This document shows, piece by piece, positions 45,769-56,338 of a stretch of DNA of 64,000 nucleotides. This stretch comes from Hyphodiscus hymeniophilus (taxonomy: Eukaryota; Ascomycota; Leotiomycetes; Helotiales; Hyphodiscaceae), in the NCBI GenBank assembly GCA_016508695.1, contig VNKQ01000006.1, positions 1,426,001 to 1,490,000 of the forward strand, in the 5' to 3' direction. The notes beneath the pieces are model-generated. The model made no database searches. It saw only the letters and a list, made by a program, of their open reading frames with translations, and was not told the origin of the DNA. Within the stretch, counting starts at the first letter, position 1. The number at the start of each line of letters is the position of its first letter. The position numbers and the translations under genes were made by a program.

Positions 45769-48284
45769 ATGTCAGATACTGCGCAGAAGACCCTGGAGGT
45801 CAAGATAAGACCGTATTCCAACCAGAACAACCAAGAGCGGCCAGACCAGAAGGGTATATCACGTGTACATATGTGTAAGGAGGCACTTATGGAGTTGGGG
45901 TTACAGCCGGGACAAGCCATCTATCTTTGGAGAATTAATGAGAGCACGAGCACAAGAAGAGAGGCTGTCGCTTGGCTTACAGCTGAGAAGAATTTGAGCA
46001 AGAAAGTTGTGCAGATATCAAAGACTTTTCAAGAAGTTTGTGGCTTCAAACTTGCGGACGACTTGATTATTGGTGCAGCTGGAGACATCAGTGTTGCTGA
46101 ATCGATTGTCTTGAGAGATGTTACAGAAGGATCTGAACCCATCCCAGAGTTGGAAAGTGAAGATAGGGCCCATTGGGAGTGGTTCATTAGAGAAAACCTT
46201 GGTAAGCTATCTTCTTTTGGTCTTTCATCACAAGGTGTCATATGTCTACACAGCCTAAGTATGGCCATATTATGACACGAATCGCTCAGAACAAAGATAT
46301 TGGTAGCTCCCCAGGATTATTCCTCGAAATCATTTGTCAGGCTAAATGACCAGGTGGGAAACACGAGAACCATTTTGTTAATGAGCTTTGTTGAAAAGAT
46401 GAAACAATATATGGCGTACTTGTCTGATTTTCGTTCCAATGGCTGACGAACCGTAGGACGCGCTGAACTCGTCTTTTCCGGCATGACTTTCAAGGGAATA
46501 TCATTGAGAGGTCCCAAGCGAACTTTCACGGTTGTTTCTGTGAATGCTGCAGCGGGTCAAGGTCGCTTTACTGAAAAATCTACCGTCACCATCATGGGTC
46601 GGGACTCGGACCCAACTCAGATACCTAACCCAAATGAAAGGCCACATTGCCTGAAAGTTGCCAATATCGCTGGTATCGACCACGCTCTCAACAAGCTCAA
46701 TGGATTCTTGAGCAACTTCGACCGAGATTTCAAATTCACCAAAGCGAAAAGATCTTGTGCGGTACTCTTACATGGCGGAAGAGGGACGGGTAAGACGCTC
46801 ATTCTGGATAAGATTGCCGCCACTGGTTGGGGAAAGGTGCATACGATTGAAAGCGATGCAAAAGCCGCTACAGTTAGGTCAGTGTTCAGGGATGCGAGGC
46901 TCAGTCAGCCAAGCATCATAGTCATGGATGACTTGGAGGACCTTGTTTCAAAGGATGATTCTGTCTCTCGGGATGTCACAAAGACAATTGCTGGGGAACT
47001 AGACAGTCTCGTCAAAGACCACCCGCTTAAGTCCTTACCCCGAGTTCTAGTCGCTGCGTCTACCCGAGAACCGAGCAACATTCCCATGTCTTTGAAAAAG
47101 ATTAGTAGGTTTGAGACGGAAATTGCCCTGCCAGTGCCAGACCCCGCCGCAAGGAAATCAATCCTGAAATCTTTTGACCCACCACTTCGTCAAGAAGTCA
47201 AAGACGAGGTCATAGAGAAAATTGGCGATCGAACTCATGCATATACGGCGGAGGACTTGGAAAAGTTGTTGAACGCAGCCTATGAAATTGCTGAGAAGCG
47301 ATTGACAGAGATCGAAATCCTGCCAGACGTAGAATATTACTTGGAACAAGATGATTTAGAGATTGCGACTGCTTTGGTCCGGCCCACAGCCATGCATGAT
47401 ATCACGTTGAAGCCACCTAGCGTGCGATGGAGCCAGATAGGTGGACAGGACAGTGTAAAGAAGGCTCTTCGTCGTGCTGTTGAGATACCATTACTTGTAG
47501 GTATCCAACCATGCTTATGTCCAATATCGCTAATTTGTATTAGCATCCCGAAAGAGTCAGGAGAGTGGGAGTGTCAGCGAAGAAAGGCCTTCTCCTATAC
47601 GGCCCTCCGGGTTGTTCTAAGACCCTCAGTGCTCAAGCTATGGCAACCGAAATTGGTTTTAACTTCTTCGCGGTGAAAGGCGCAGAGCTTCTCAATATGT
47701 ACGTTGGAGAGTCAGAACGGGCAGTTCGTGATATTTTTGCCCGTGCCAGAGCAGCTAGTCCAAGTATCATCTTCTTCGACGAGATCGAATCCATTGGTAG
47801 TAAGCGCGAAACTGGCGGACGAAACAGTGGAGTTAATATTCTCACCACATTGCTCAACGAGATGGATGGCATCGAGGCCCTAAAAGGCGTTACTGTCCTC
47901 GCTGCAACGAATCAACCTCAAGCTCTGGACTTAGCTCTGCTGCGACCGGGGCGTTTCGATAAACTGCTTTATGTTGCCCCTCCTGATCTGGCTGGTCGTG
48001 AAGAGATACTACGTGTGAGGGAACAAACGATGGACCTTGCAGAAGATGTTGACATTCCTGAACTTGCGAGGCTGACGGAAGGATACTCGGGTGCTGAGTT
48101 GGTTGGAGTCTGTCAGACGGCAGGCGATGAAGTGCTTGAGAAGTGTGAGATTGAAGGGAAAGAGTTGCAGGTGCATATGGAGGACCTACTGAACGCAATC
48201 ACGTTGGTAAAGAAGCAGATCACGCCTGAAATGCTCGAAGGGTATGAACGATGGGCGGCGGGTGCAAGAGGGGCTACAGAGTAA
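45769..48284 (+). CDS. afg2: Afg2/Drg1-type tandem AAA ATPase (ribosome biogenesis)
   Basis: Three exons, 45769..46201, 46457..47496 and 47544..48284; 737 residues. Intron 1 is long (255 bp); its removal joins IRENLG-RAELVFSGMTFK, as expected for the Cdc48-like N domain. Intron 2 (47 bp) joins EIPLL-HPERVRRVGV. D1 has Walker A HGGRGTGKT, but its Walker B is IIVMDDLEDL, with Asp where Glu is usual. D2 is canonical: GPPGCSKT, IIFFDEIES, AATNQPQALDLALLRPGRFD. Afg2/Drg1 strips Rlp24 from cytoplasmic pre-60S particles so that maturation can proceed. The first ATG with support is at 45769; the GTG three codons upstream is not used in nuclear genes. Human SPATA5 (AFG2A) is the counterpart. Confidence 0.93.
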
Positions 48285-49368
48285 ACATTAATCCATACCT
48301 CTGATTGAAGCACTCACTCCATCGACTTGTCTGAGCTTTATTCGGATGGAGATAAGATCAGAAACGAACCACACCGGCCAGGTTGAACGGAGATCTCACC
48401 ATTCGATGCCTCCCGAAACAAGAGCTTATGGCGTCCTCAATCAGGCAGATCAATACATCCACTTCTTCGAATCACTTTTCACGCCCTACTCTACCTCGAC
48501 CTCGCAAGATGCCGCTGCTCAACGAGAGCGGGAGCCTTCCGTTGTCCTTAAAAAGGTTATTACTCATGGGATGGATGTGATTTTTCTCGGGCACCACAAG
48601 ATTGAAATTTGAATTATGACTGGGGAACGAGGACTGATGACGAACCATCGTGCATCCTGCAGCTTGTTTCGTGGACACCGTATATGCAGCCCAATTTGAA
48701 CAACCTGGCCCATCTGAGCAGCCTTATAGAAAACGTCTATGGGAACGTGGTTGGGGCAGTGGGTCAAGATCCGGTGAATGGGCAAGGGACGGTTTCGGGG
48801 AGTATATCGCTCTTGAATCTGCCTGTTGTATTTCTACCAGCTGTATCTGCGTCTGGTAGCAGAGGTCAGATAGCTTGGGATGATTCGTCTGGGAAAACTT
48901 CTACGAGTTTGTCTGTCCTATAAGCCTGGAGATCATGTGCAAACTTGTTCCACCAACTTTGAGCGTGGAAGGGTTGGACTGTCTAAAAAGAAGCCGATTT
49001 CGGCACATGTACTAATACCCAAAATCACACTTCCAAAGCCTATGTGCCCACCTTTAAACTAGCTACAAGTTGTTTCAAAGTTAAATATAGAGAAGACTTC
49101 ATATATTTGCGCTTTGAGTCTGCTTTTGAAGCAAAGTAACTTGTGATTGAAGAGTTCTTTTTGAAGTGCCAAAAATAGGCCTCTTGTTAGGTCCCCATAG
49201 ATCAGGTAAATACAGTATTATAGGAACTAAATTCTACACAGGCCAAATCCTTTTGAAGCTATTCAACGAAACTGCAAGGCACTGAACCAATGACCATGAA
49301 TGTTCCCCGAATATTTATATTACCACAATCCGACAGAATTACAAACAACTTAATACCTAGATATTCGA
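48285..49368. other. Convergent interval afg2 / catalase-like
   Basis: 1.1 kb between two convergent genes. The segment 48346-48923 has open frames of 60-105 codons on both strands that suggest old coding sequence, but nothing could be matched. 49060-49340 is AT-rich. Confidence 0.3.
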
Positions 49369-51407
49369 CTATCCACATATAGCTTGAGTATCGTCAATGG
49401 GCAACCGCTCGGGATACCTTCCTGGCATGGCGATCGCGCCGACAATATCCTGTGCCAAGGTAGCCGCAGACATCTCGCTGAAGAGGCCGATGTTGGTTTG
49501 AGGCTGCAGGGTGCTGAACAATGATGAGCCACTTCCCAGAGCACCAATCGGCTTCCCATGAGTGTAAGCCTCCTGAATAAAGGCTTGGGCATCAGGCGAC
49601 TGGGTGTTGTTTCCAACCACGATGATGGCGTCGAAGAAGATGCTCGACGTGGTAATGTAGCTTTGAGTCGCGGATACTCCTCTGGTTAAGGGGCCCTGGT
49701 GTGGGGCAATAACATCGAACAGCAGTTCCTTCTCGTCGAACAACTGTTTAATCGCCGCAAGATCTGACGTTGACGGCCCAGCAGTGTCGGTGACGATTCC
49801 TACACTAAGCCCAACCACTGGTTGTGGCGTCGTGTACTGCAGGGGAAACTGGGAAGGGAAGATAATCCCAGAAACATTTGCAGTTTCTTGCGCAGCAGGC
49901 AGAGGAATCCCGAGTCCGAAAGCCACACGGCGCGCCAGGCAGTCGTCAATGGAATTCAGGACTTTGTTGACGAAGTTGACCTTGACATTTGGATCCGCTA
50001 CCAATCCAAGCTCCAGACGATAGCCATTCACAGTATGCTGCTGGGAATAATTATTCTGCGAGTTGAAGAAGATAGCAGCCTGCGCATAAGGATCGTTGTT
50101 AAACTCATAGCGTCCAATACGTCCGTTGAAGTTCTGGTTACCGTATTCGTATGCTGCTGGACCTGAAGACGCGTGAATACCACCTATGCCGTTTGGCGTT
50201 GAGGCCGAATTGCCTTCATAAAGGTTCATTTGCATGAGGCCGTCACGGAAATTATTGTTGGTTGGGACAATAGGAGAATTAACGCCCATCTGGACAAAGT
50301 TCTCGGACCCATGACGATACTGCTGCGTCTCGTCATAAGCCAAGAGACGCCAGGAAATGACTGGATCTGGCACAAACGAGATGCCAGTCACAACGTTTGC
50401 GGGACTGAATGCAACCTGCTCAGTCTCGGCAAAATAATTTGTCGGATTGCGGTTAAGGGTCATAGTTCCTAAGGTGATAGGAGGATTCACCTCGAACGGA
50501 ACAACGACTGTTGGATCCAGGAGGTCGTAGGTGTTGTACATGAAATCGTCAGTGTCAGGGAAAAGCTGCACCTTAAGGTCGTATGCAGGGAATCTGCCAG
50601 CCTCGATGTTGTTATAGAGATCAGCTCGTTGGAACTGAGGCAGCTTTCCAGCGATCTTCGACATCTCATCCTGTACATTGGATCGATAGCCAAGCTGAGG
50701 GATGAAATACCACTTGAATAAAGTGGTGTTGCCTTCCGCATTGATGAAACGATATGTGGAGACGCCTGCTGATCCATGATGGCGAGAAGTCCTAGGAATG
50801 CCCAGGTCACTCAGTACGTTGATGACTTGGAACGCGCTCTCTGTACGTTGTGTGAAGAAGTCGTACGCTGTCGAATGAGCAGCACCGACTACGAGCAACA
50901 TTAGTCTAAGATTCTGGAGTCCCTGTATGGATGACAATGCCTACATGAGGGAAACCCCGAGTCTGGTTCTTGCTTGAGAGCGTGGACAACATCTGGGAAG
51001 AGAAGCCCATCGTTTACCAAGAAGGACGGGAGGTGAAGCCCAAGTAAGTCGTGGTTGCCACATTCAGTATATAATTTTGTTGCGAAGCCACGTATATCAC
51101 GATCAACGTCCCCTCCTCCGGCAGGTGAAATAACCGTGGAAAACCGTGCGAAGGTGTCGCTTGATGCACCGGCTTGCAGGAAACAAGCTGAGGTCAGATT
51201 GCTGTGATCTCCAATCGAAACGAAGGTACCGTAGGCGCCATGGCCAACAGCGTGGACAACTCGTTCAGCTTGACGTTCTTTGGCAAAATGAAGTATCTTC
51301 TTGCGGCCAATCGTATCTTCTAAGAGGACAGGGCCTCGAGGGCCAACTTTCAATGAGACGGTAGAGTTGACAGGTACACCAAGCTCTCCCGTCTCTGCTT
51401 GGCCCAT
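49369..51407 (-). CDS. Large-subunit catalase-like heme protein with altered distal pocket
   Basis: Two exons, 51407..50945 and 50888..49369, with a 56-bp intron; 660 residues. The junction reads SGFPS-FGAAHSTAYDFF. The catalase fold is clear: GPRGPVLLEDTI, the distal His in ERVVHAVGHGAYG, FARFSTV, RDIRGFATKLYT, then LNRNPTNYFAETEQVAFSP and the proximal heme Tyr/Arg in WRLLAYDETQQYR. The usual GNN(T/I)P distal-Asn motif reads GLHLPSF here, so the Asn that helps orient peroxide is missing. The C-terminal 150 residues (VVGLSVGIVTDTAGPS onward) form the DJ-1/PfpI-like domain of large catalases, without a nucleophile Cys at its elbow (GALGSGSSLF). There is no signal peptide. The protein may have little catalase activity or handle other peroxides; family membership is certain, the activity is not. 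Confidence 0.88.
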
Positions 51408-52839
51408 TGTATTACGTCTGAGGCCGGCTAGTTGATCTTGCTGTGATTCACTTTAGTTCTAGTAGTCACAAAGATATAAACACAAGAAACGCTGCTCGTT
51501 GTTTGTACCTTTGGTGTCTACGAATATCCCTGCGATGAGAAGCTCAAGGCCAGGCTGACGAGTGTAACGAAATGCATGTTTGGTTTTCGGGGTTGTCACC
51601 CAGTTGCAATATTGGTTGGATTTGGTCTTTCCTTCGACTTGGAGAAGTCTGTAGAGCAGAGAGATGTAATTTGCTTATTATAATGTTAACTTGATGGCTA
51701 ACAGCTTGTCTAAGTACGTACCTTGGAGGAACTATAATATTTTGCGCCATTAATTTGTCAATAACCCAGAGGGGGTACAGGACATTAAGTGGGCGTATTC
51801 CTCATCAACTAATTAGGTCCGCATCTGCACTTGCCATGTGGAATTAATAGCAAAGCCTTTGGTGACAATAAGCCCTCAGAAAAGGAAATAGGGCCTGGAA
51901 ACAGGAGATCAAAGATGCAGATAGCTGTAGAGGTGTTCTGAGCTTGGTACTGAGACAACCCACAGGCATTCGAGGCCTCCAGATGTCGTCTGACGGATGA
52001 TTCCAGCTCTTGATCACTAGTACTGGTTTCCCCTCTCAGAATTGACCAATTACTGGCGCTGCATTTGATTTTCAGAAGATCATCCATGAAACACAAATAT
52101 GCCACAATGCTAGCCGAGCCCAAGTGAGATTGTAGGGCTAACAAAACCTTGTCTAGGGCCTTGGAATCACAGGTGTAGCATGTCTAGGGCACATAATGAG
52201 GAGGGCACTGTAATGCGAGAAGCGTTGGTCTTTATCCCTCTCGTGAGCAGTCCGAATAACTCTGTTCGAAAAGCCAGATGGGCATGACCCAGCACCTTTT
52301 CATACAGTTAATGAATGCCAGAAGCCAGATTTGTTATCAAATACATTCCCGGTTTATCAGAACCATGAACACATACTGTAACGTAATATAGGAAAAAATC
52401 ACTATGCAGAACAATAAGACATGTAACATATTAGCTAACATTATATCGGCTGACCAAGGCTTGGAGTTTTCCACATTAGGTTGCCTGACGCTGGAAGCAC
52501 CATGCCAGACTCCAAGTTCTATTCAAACTGGTGAGACCTCATATATGTACTTTCAAGATGAAGGAACTTCTAATTAGATCCGTGAACACTGATTTTATGA
52601 ATTTTTCGTTACTATCAACATTTGCAGTCTCAGACTGTATGACTGGTGTCGAATTGGAACCATTAATGAAAAAAAAGCCCAGCAAATCTTTCATATAATA
52701 CCCCTTTTGAATTAGGTGATGAAACTCAAAAATAAGACCCGATGACAGGAAAGGTGACTCCCGTGCCTCTGCAACATCTAGCTCTTATATACTGTTGGCT
52801 CTTGAGGCCGCTTCAGGGTATCTATTGACAACCGTGGAT
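51408..52839. other. AT-rich interval between catalase-like and EBP-like genes
   Basis: 1.4 kb. A 111-codon minus-strand frame at 51809-52144 contains ELESSVRRHLEAS, faintly like the regulatory C-termini of Zn2Cys6 factors, but this is not enough to call a gene. The remainder is AT-rich with no frame of interest. Confidence 0.3.
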
Positions 52840-53640
52840 TCAAAGGTAGGTCCGAACATGCAAGCCCTTGATAGGCATCAAACAGAACCCAGAGGGGAAG
52901 AAGGTCCATAACGCTTTGAAAAGGACCAGATAAACCCACAAGGTCAAAAAGTTCGAGACATCGAGATGTGGTGATCCGGAGAGCCACTCGGGCAGAAAAG
53001 TCATGAAACCTCCATAAAGCTCGCCCACCGCGACAACCACCATCCAGAACGACGCCTTAATATACTGCTCCCTGCGCAACAAATGACACACACATAACGC
53101 CAGAGGGGCCATAACAAAAACTGTGATCAGCTCCAAGCTGACTATCGACAGGTCGGAACCACCCCATCGCTGGTCCGCCTTTGCGTACTCTTGCCATAGT
53201 TTCGCAGTCAAGGACGCGCCATAGAAAGGCCCGTGCAGAGACTTCGAGTCCCCAAGGAAGGAGACATTTACGGGAGTCATGGGCGTGGAATACATTCCAC
53301 GTGTGTACGTGACATTGAGTTTGGCCATAGAGGTAAAGAAGATATTGTAGAGGTAGGAGACTCCGAGGGTTAAGTGAATGAGTGCATCAAAGAGGTGCCA
53401 GATGAAGAGCATGCGGGCCTTGGTACTACATGATTTGCGGAGGAGGCCGCAGGAACAGCTGTAGGCAGTTGCGAGGATAGTCGCAACGCAGGCGAGGGCA
53501 AAGATGCTCGTGTGGTCGAATATAGCAGGGCTTTCAAGTTTCGGTAGCCTGTGCATGGACATTGGGCAGGCCATGACTGATATTTGACGTTGTCTGATTG
53601 AAACGTTATGGAGGAACCGGCAGGTAGCCAACTCTGGCAA
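52840..53640 (-). CDS. EBP/EXPERA-family membrane protein (sterol isomerase-like)
   Basis: A single frame of up to 266 residues; an internal start at 53574 (MACPMSMHRL) is also plausible. Hydrophobic segments alternate in the EXPERA pattern: SIFALACVATILATAYS, then FIWHLFDALIHLTLG, LELITVFVMAPLALCVCHLL, WMVVVAVGELYGGFMTFL and LTLWVYLVLFKALWTFFPS. The segment LWQEYAKADQRWGG is characteristic of emopamil-binding proteins, which isomerise the sterol delta-8 double bond to delta-7 in the ER. Against the human enzyme as I recall it, the His of IHL and the Glu of LEL are kept, but the Glu after IHL and the Asn before ALW are replaced by Gly and Lys. It is therefore probably a specialised paralogue, not the ergosterol-pathway enzyme. 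Confidence 0.78.
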   Translation of the reverse strand: MPELATCRFLHNVSIRQRQISVMACPMSMHRLPKLESPAIFDHTSIFALACVATILATAYSCSCGLLRKSCSTKARMLFIWHLFDALIHLTLGVSYLYNIFFTSMAKLNVTYTRGMYSTPMTPVNVSFLGDSKSLHGPFYGASLTAKLWQEYAKADQRWGGSDLSIVSLELITVFVMAPLALCVCHLLRREQYIKASFWMVVVAVGELYGGFMTFLPEWLSGSPHLDVSNFLTLWVYLVLFKALWTFFPSGFCLMPIKGLHVRTYL

Positions 53641-55143
53641 GTATATATGTTGAGGTGGTGCAGCCCATATGCTTCCGCTCTTGATGCAAAGCCTTGTCCC
53701 GCCTTTGACTACCGAGCAGCTTACCTACCTCAGATACGTTCTCACGCATTGTGATTGATTAGGAATCGAAGTCTGGGCAAATTGTAACACGTGTACGAAT
53801 GAAGATGGCGTGTTGTTCGTGAGGACCCCTAGACCCTTCGGCACTAGCCGGCGTATCTCGTCTATTCGCGTAGCGTGCTAGACTAGCCAATGAGGGGATG
53901 TGGAGGTACAGTATACTCAGGCGGCCTTATACTCGGCCCTTACCTCAATTACGAGCTCCTAGGTAGACCTCGGTGAGACACAGGGCACGTTGGTTCAACT
54001 GCCCCATACTGTATATACTGTGTGTACGAAGGCCACGGGTTATCAAGATTTACAAAGCTCCTAGAGGTCTTTATTGAGTGGACATGGACATATCAAACAA
54101 AAGCCTTGTAAAAATCACAGGCAGCTTACGTGAGGTAGTACATTAGGGGACTAAATTACGCCTGTGGGGAACCCTTGTAACCCTGCAGCTAGTTGATCAC
54201 CGGCATTTACAAACCTGCTGTCTTCGTACAAGATACGTAGACCTAGACCCTTTTCAACTCACGTAATCAGAAAGTTTATTGGACAATTTGCTCTGTTTGC
54301 GCAAGCACTAACGTACTCGACAGCTTAGCGGAACGAATATGCCGAGTACCAGAAGCCAGGGTAGTGGGAACCTATCTGAGTTTGTGGAGTTCGTGGCTAT
54401 GTTACCGGCAGTGAGAAGGCGAGGCGCAGCAAGATCTGTAAGAAGCGCCTACTGCATAGGACTGATCTGCTGGAACATAGCCAATCTTGGTAGCAATCTG
54501 CAGGTCTTCCTGCACTGGCATATAGACCTCCGGATGCTATCAGAGCATATATGCACTTCATTAAGATTCATTGAACTCAGGGATTCACTCATGTCATGCC
54601 CGGTCACGTGATGATGCGATGCACCGTACCTTACCTAAGGTAGGTAGTTATTGAATCGACCTTGGGTCAGTTCTTCTCCTCTCCAGTCAATATAATCACG
54701 ATATTCCAATACGAATGCAATTTCTCTGGATTCATCAGAGCACCGTTGGACAAATTCTCGGTGTTTTTTGCACTAGTAATGATTGGATCATTGGAGTTGT
54801 AATCCACGCTTGGCGGTTGGCACCACCACCTCAGTTGTCGGATGGCACTTCGACCAAAGACTTTGTGGATGAGAAGTTCAATTCATCTCAGCCGTCGTCC
54901 TGGAATGTCAGACCACAGTAGCGAACGTTCTTTCCGGTAGGAGTGAGATCACTGCCTTATCAAACCATCGAGACCGCTACGTCATGGGTGCTACAGTATG
55001 GTGGACTTCGTTGCATGTGAATTTCCTCCAGTCTTCATACATCAACTCCACGACTCCTTTGCTACATTGTTTTCTAGAAGTAACCCTTGGACCACATCAG
55101 AATCCTTCTTTGCGCAGAATCTCCTCAAGGTTTCCTACAAAGC
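53641..55143. other. Divergent region EBP-like / caleosin
   Basis: 1.5 kb containing both promoters. A CACGTG box is at about 54605. The open frames here (up to 90 codons) have no recognisable content. Confidence 0.35.
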
Positions 55144-55972
55144 ATGGCTCCAGCAAGAACAGCCGAAGATGGCTTTGATATAGCAATCAGCGAAGTGCCA
55201 GTCACCGAGCAGAGGCGGCCTTGCATCCAGGGTTTAGGAGACGAGCAATTGAGACAGCCTGGTAAGAGAGTCTGGCTTTCAATCATAGCTTATCAGCTGA
55301 CCCTTTGAAAAGGAACAGCAAGGGCCGCTGAGGCAGCCTCAGTTGAGGCACCAAATGGGACTGAGCAGGAGGGCTGGGTCAAGAGACATGAGAATCAGAC
55401 TGTGCTTCAACAACACTGCGCCTTTTTCGACCCGGATAATGACGGCGTCATCTGGCCTCTCGATACCTATCGGGGCTTCCGGGTGCTCGGATACAACATT
55501 CTTCTCTCCCTCATAGCATTGATCATCATTCACGGGAATTTCTCTTATCCAACCCTTCCAGGCTATCTTCCCGATCCTTTCTTCCGCATCTACATCGAGA
55601 GGATCCACAAAGATAAGCACGGCTCAGATTCTGGAACTTACGATAATGAAGGCAGGTTCGTACCGCAGAAGTTTGAGGATATTTTTGCCAAGTATGCCGG
55701 TGGAGATAAACAGGGGATCACATTTCCGCAAATTTGGAGGTACATGAAGGGCCAAAGAGTTATCATGGATCCTATTGGATGGGGTGGAGCCTTCTTTGAA
55801 TGTGAGTAAGGATCTGCGAGTGAGCGAATGGGACTGATAGAAGCCAGGGACTGCGACATATCTTTTGCTCTGGCCTGAGGATGGTAGGATGATGAAAGAG
55901 GACATCAGAAGGATCTATGATGGGAGTCTCTTTCCCGACATTGCTGCCCGAAGAAAGAAGCAAAAGCAGTAG
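55144..55972 (+). CDS. Caleosin (Ca2+-binding lipid-droplet peroxygenase family)
   Basis: Three exons, 55144..55261, 55319..55801 and 55848..55972, with introns of 57 and 46 bp; 241 residues. The EF-hand is intact (FFDPDNDGVIWPLDTYRGF) and runs into a hydrophobic hairpin (LGYNILLSLIALIIIHGNFS) with a proline-containing knot (YPTLPGYLPDPFF). The conserved histidine block IHKDKHGSDSGTYDNEGRF follows, holding a predicted heme ligand. The third exon gives FFE-WTATYLLLWPEDGRM and the family end GSLFPDIAARRKK. Caleosins bind lipid droplets and can use fatty-acid hydroperoxides to oxygenate lipids; fungal members affect oxylipins, sporulation and toxin production. The first 40 residues are variable. 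Confidence 0.93.
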
Positions 55973-56338
55973 AGATGCAATGGCCCTGATGAAAATGTTT
56001 TGAAGCTTTTTGCGTTTAGATCGCTGGAAGGTAACAGCCAGTCGAGACATAACGCTCGGAAATGCCAAGATAGACGAAGGAAGCCTTTTTTAGACTTGAT
56101 AGAATAGTATTTGGAGAGTAGCCATTCAATAGAAATCCAGTTTTCCCGCAAGTAGTCTAATCCCACATGCACCCACACAAAATCATGCAACTGCGTTTTC
56201 CACTGTTACCTAAATCGTCACCTAATGAGTGAAAACGCTCAGACAATGCAAAACAGCTTGCTCTTCTCCGCAAATTCTGGGTCCTTCGAAAAGAGCTCGT
56301 CTATAATGCCGTGAAGATAGCATTCACCAATCAGAGAT
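55973..56338. other. Convergent 3' region with displaced HET C-terminus
   Basis: Lies between the caleosin stop and the HET stop. The minus-strand frame 56454-56239 carries SLIGECYLHGIIDELFSKD, the conserved C-terminal block of HET proteins, out of frame with the main HET coding sequence. Confidence 0.6.

Noticed and set aside
51809..52144. Possible regulator fragment (VRRHLEAS segment)
   Set aside because: The similarity to Zn2Cys6 regulator C-termini is too weak, and no cysteine cluster exists nearby.
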